Shown here: positions 62,609-64,000 of the stretch, one piece after another
How positions within the stretch are numbered: the stretch's first letter is position 1
Layout: each line of letters begins with the position of its first letter
NCBI RefSeq assembly: GCF_027579695.1
Contig: NC_083587.1
Span: 46,983,521-47,047,520, forward strand
Direction of reading: 5' to 3'
Length of the DNA stretch: 64,000 bases
From: Neoarius graeffei
Lineage: Eukaryota > Chordata > Actinopteri > Siluriformes > Ariidae
The notes under the pieces: model-generated
What the model saw: the letters and a program-made list of their open reading frames with translations, nothing else
The model's database searches: none
What the model was told of the DNA's origin: nothing
Made by a program: the position numbers and the translations under genes

Positions 62609-62665
62609 ATGCAGGCTTCACTTCATGCGCCAACCTTTCAGCAGAAAAAGAAGAACTCCGGAAAG
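62609..62665 (+). CDS. first coding exon of a probable tandem paralogue of the zinc-finger gene
   Basis: It reads MQASLHAPTFQQKKKNSGK in 19 whole codons with donor AAG|GTGAGT. Like exon 1 of the gene at 22059, the ATG sits one base after an acceptor (GAGATTTCTCCCAG), the peptide has the pattern M-x-A-S-x-H-(V/A)-x-(N/T)-(Y/F)-Q-x-K, and the exit phase is 0. The rest would lie beyond base 64000. Only one exon is visible, so the paralogy is inferred from a short match in sequence, position and phase. Confidence 0.6.
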
Positions 62666-62834
62666 GTGAGTTAATGCTGCGAGCTATGATGGCGGACTGG
62701 TTGGTTTGGCTATGTGAGTCAGATGCTAATCTAGCAGGCTGCGTGTGTTTGCTTGCGAGATTGTAAGCGAATATGGTTGCAAGTTTGCTCTGTGGACTTT
62801 GTCCATGTTTACAAGCAGTTGAATAAAACAGAAG

Positions 62835-62965
62835 GCATGGGTTAAGGCCGATTTATTTACTTCTACGGAGAATCTACGCTGGAAATCCGGCGATGACGCG
62901 CGTGTCCTGTAGGAGGCGCTGTGGTATAAATGCACACCAGAATTTACTGCTTTTACGCAGAAGAA
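62835..62965. repeat. fish MITE fragment (CTTCTACGGAGAATCTACGC)
   Basis: AAGGCCGATTTATTTACTTC and TACGGAGAATCTACGC recall a common fish MITE end. It sits in the first intron of the paralogue. Confidence 0.4.
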
Positions 62966-63407
62966 GAAGGGCAGGATGCGAGTGCCTTGTTTCACTGTAG
63001 AAATAATAAATCGAAAACGAGACCATTTCTACAGGAATTTTGAAAGGCGTCTGCTGCTTGATCACAGCTTTGGTCCATCCAGAATCAGTTAGACTTCCTG
63101 AGAAATGTGTTGCTATGGTGACTGCGGCTCCCAGAGAGAGAGAGCAGGGAAACAAACACAAAGCTCTCTAATCCCTAAGTAGAGAACAGTTTACAAGGCA
63201 AAATCTGCCCTTGAATATGGTGGTGTCACACGAAAAGTACAAGCCATGTTGGAAAAAATTGATCACGAGAAGTGTCGCAAGGCTCCTGTGAAAACAGTGC
63301 TGTCTTTTCATTTCTGGTTTGGACACAAACTTCCAGGCTTTTGGGGGGGTCGACGACAAATTTATTTATCTACATTTTGATATCAAAATTGTGTGAATGA
63401 CGAGGGG

Positions 63408-63540
63408 TCTCATTATCTGTAGCCGCTTTATCCTGTTCTACAGGGTCACAGGCAAGCTGGCGCCTATCCCAGCTGACTACGGGCGAAAGGCGGGGTACAC
63501 CCTGGACAAGTCGCCAGGTCATCACAGGGCTGACACATAG
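63408..63540 (-). repeat. tRNA-derived SINE, head missing
   Basis: The tail half (complement of GGATAAAGCGGCTACAGATA) to GACACATAG; it stops exactly where the next element begins. Confidence 0.85.
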
Positions 63541-64000
63541 GTGTTTACATTAGACCGGATCATCAGATTAACGTTTTTAAAACGATTCGCGTGCACACAG
63601 CAACGCCAATACACGGATACGCTAATCACATGACTAATTAGACGGCACGTCACATGATCCCAGTGCATATCGGGCATGCGCAAGTCACTCACCACTTGCA
63701 AGTGGAAGGATGGCAAGCGAACACCTTCTCCAGCAGATAAACACACCTGGCTGTGATGTTCATGTTCTCACTGAGTTTAAGCGCCTGAAGGAGGTAAATA
63801 AGTTGAAATGTGTAAATAAACCTCAGTGCCCTCTGGAGGGTGCGCACTCCGGCCCTGCGCAGCTCACAGAGCGCGCGAGTGAAGCGCACGAGCAGTGATT
63901 TGGGACTGAGCCGCTGTGTGTGAGAGATCCCAACGCCAGCGAATCAGGAAGGTGGATGTCACAGTGACGTTGTCTAATGACGATGTCAGCTAGAGCTCAG
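63541..64000. mobile_element. left part of a MITE running off the window
   Basis: Begins GTGTTTACATTAGACCGGAT directly against the truncated SINE. The right end is not in the window, so the identification rests on the sharp junction only. Confidence 0.45.

Overview
This window is vertebrate genomic DNA, most likely from a teleost fish. It has small phase-matched exons with GT/AG borders scattered over tens of kilobases, an animal ribosome-biogenesis gene, and dense fish-type repeats: tRNA-derived SINEs, Tc1/mariner, hAT, PIF/Harbinger-like elements, MITEs, a non-LTR LINE and a Ty3/gypsy relic. The dominant SINE (A-box TGGTGTAGTGGTTAGC, tail ending in GATAAAGCGG then AGATAATGAGATGAG) and the heavy Tc1 load suggest an ostariophysan such as a catfish; that is a guess. 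No bacterial features, rRNA, functional tRNA gene or CRISPR array was seen.

Host genes. (1) TEX10 (rixosome/IPI1 family) lies on the minus strand. Its first coding exon is at 14137-13951 and further exons are at 9712-9189, 9057-8848, 6406-6160 and 690-578; the rest runs off the left edge. (2) A matrin/U1-type zinc-finger protein gene, not identified by name, lies on the plus strand from 22059 to about 57392. I could assemble 12 coding exons into one open frame of about 375 residues. (3) A short exon at 62609-62665, with the same position after the splice acceptor, similar residues and the same phase as exon 1 of gene 2, looks like the first coding exon of a tandem paralogue that continues beyond the window. 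TEX10 and gene 2 are divergent, with their start codons about 8 kb apart.

Repeat layout. 1-14 kb: TEX10 introns with SINEs, MITEs and two members of a TIR family with apparent 9-bp target duplications, one carrying a RecQ-like helicase fragment. 14-22 kb: MITEs, a foldback, a Tc1 relic, an inverted pair of Harbinger-like elements and the 3' end of a LINE. 22-57 kb: introns of gene 2. These hold a nest about 10 kb deep (24478-34608), in which a Tc1-like element is split by a LINE relic, a second Tc1, Harbinger-like and MITE insertions, and a younger 3.3-kb LINE. They also hold hAT elements, a Tc1 at 41 kb, a gypsy integrase relic broken by a 726-bp near-perfect hairpin, and a large minisatellite. 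57-64 kb: nested hAT/MITE, a Tc1 copy, SINEs, and the start of the paralogue.

The host genes show no evident operon-like relationship. The most informative material is the transposon archaeology: dated nestings, exact target duplications, shared frameshifts, a SINE/LINE common tail, and repeats lying against splice sites of gene 2.
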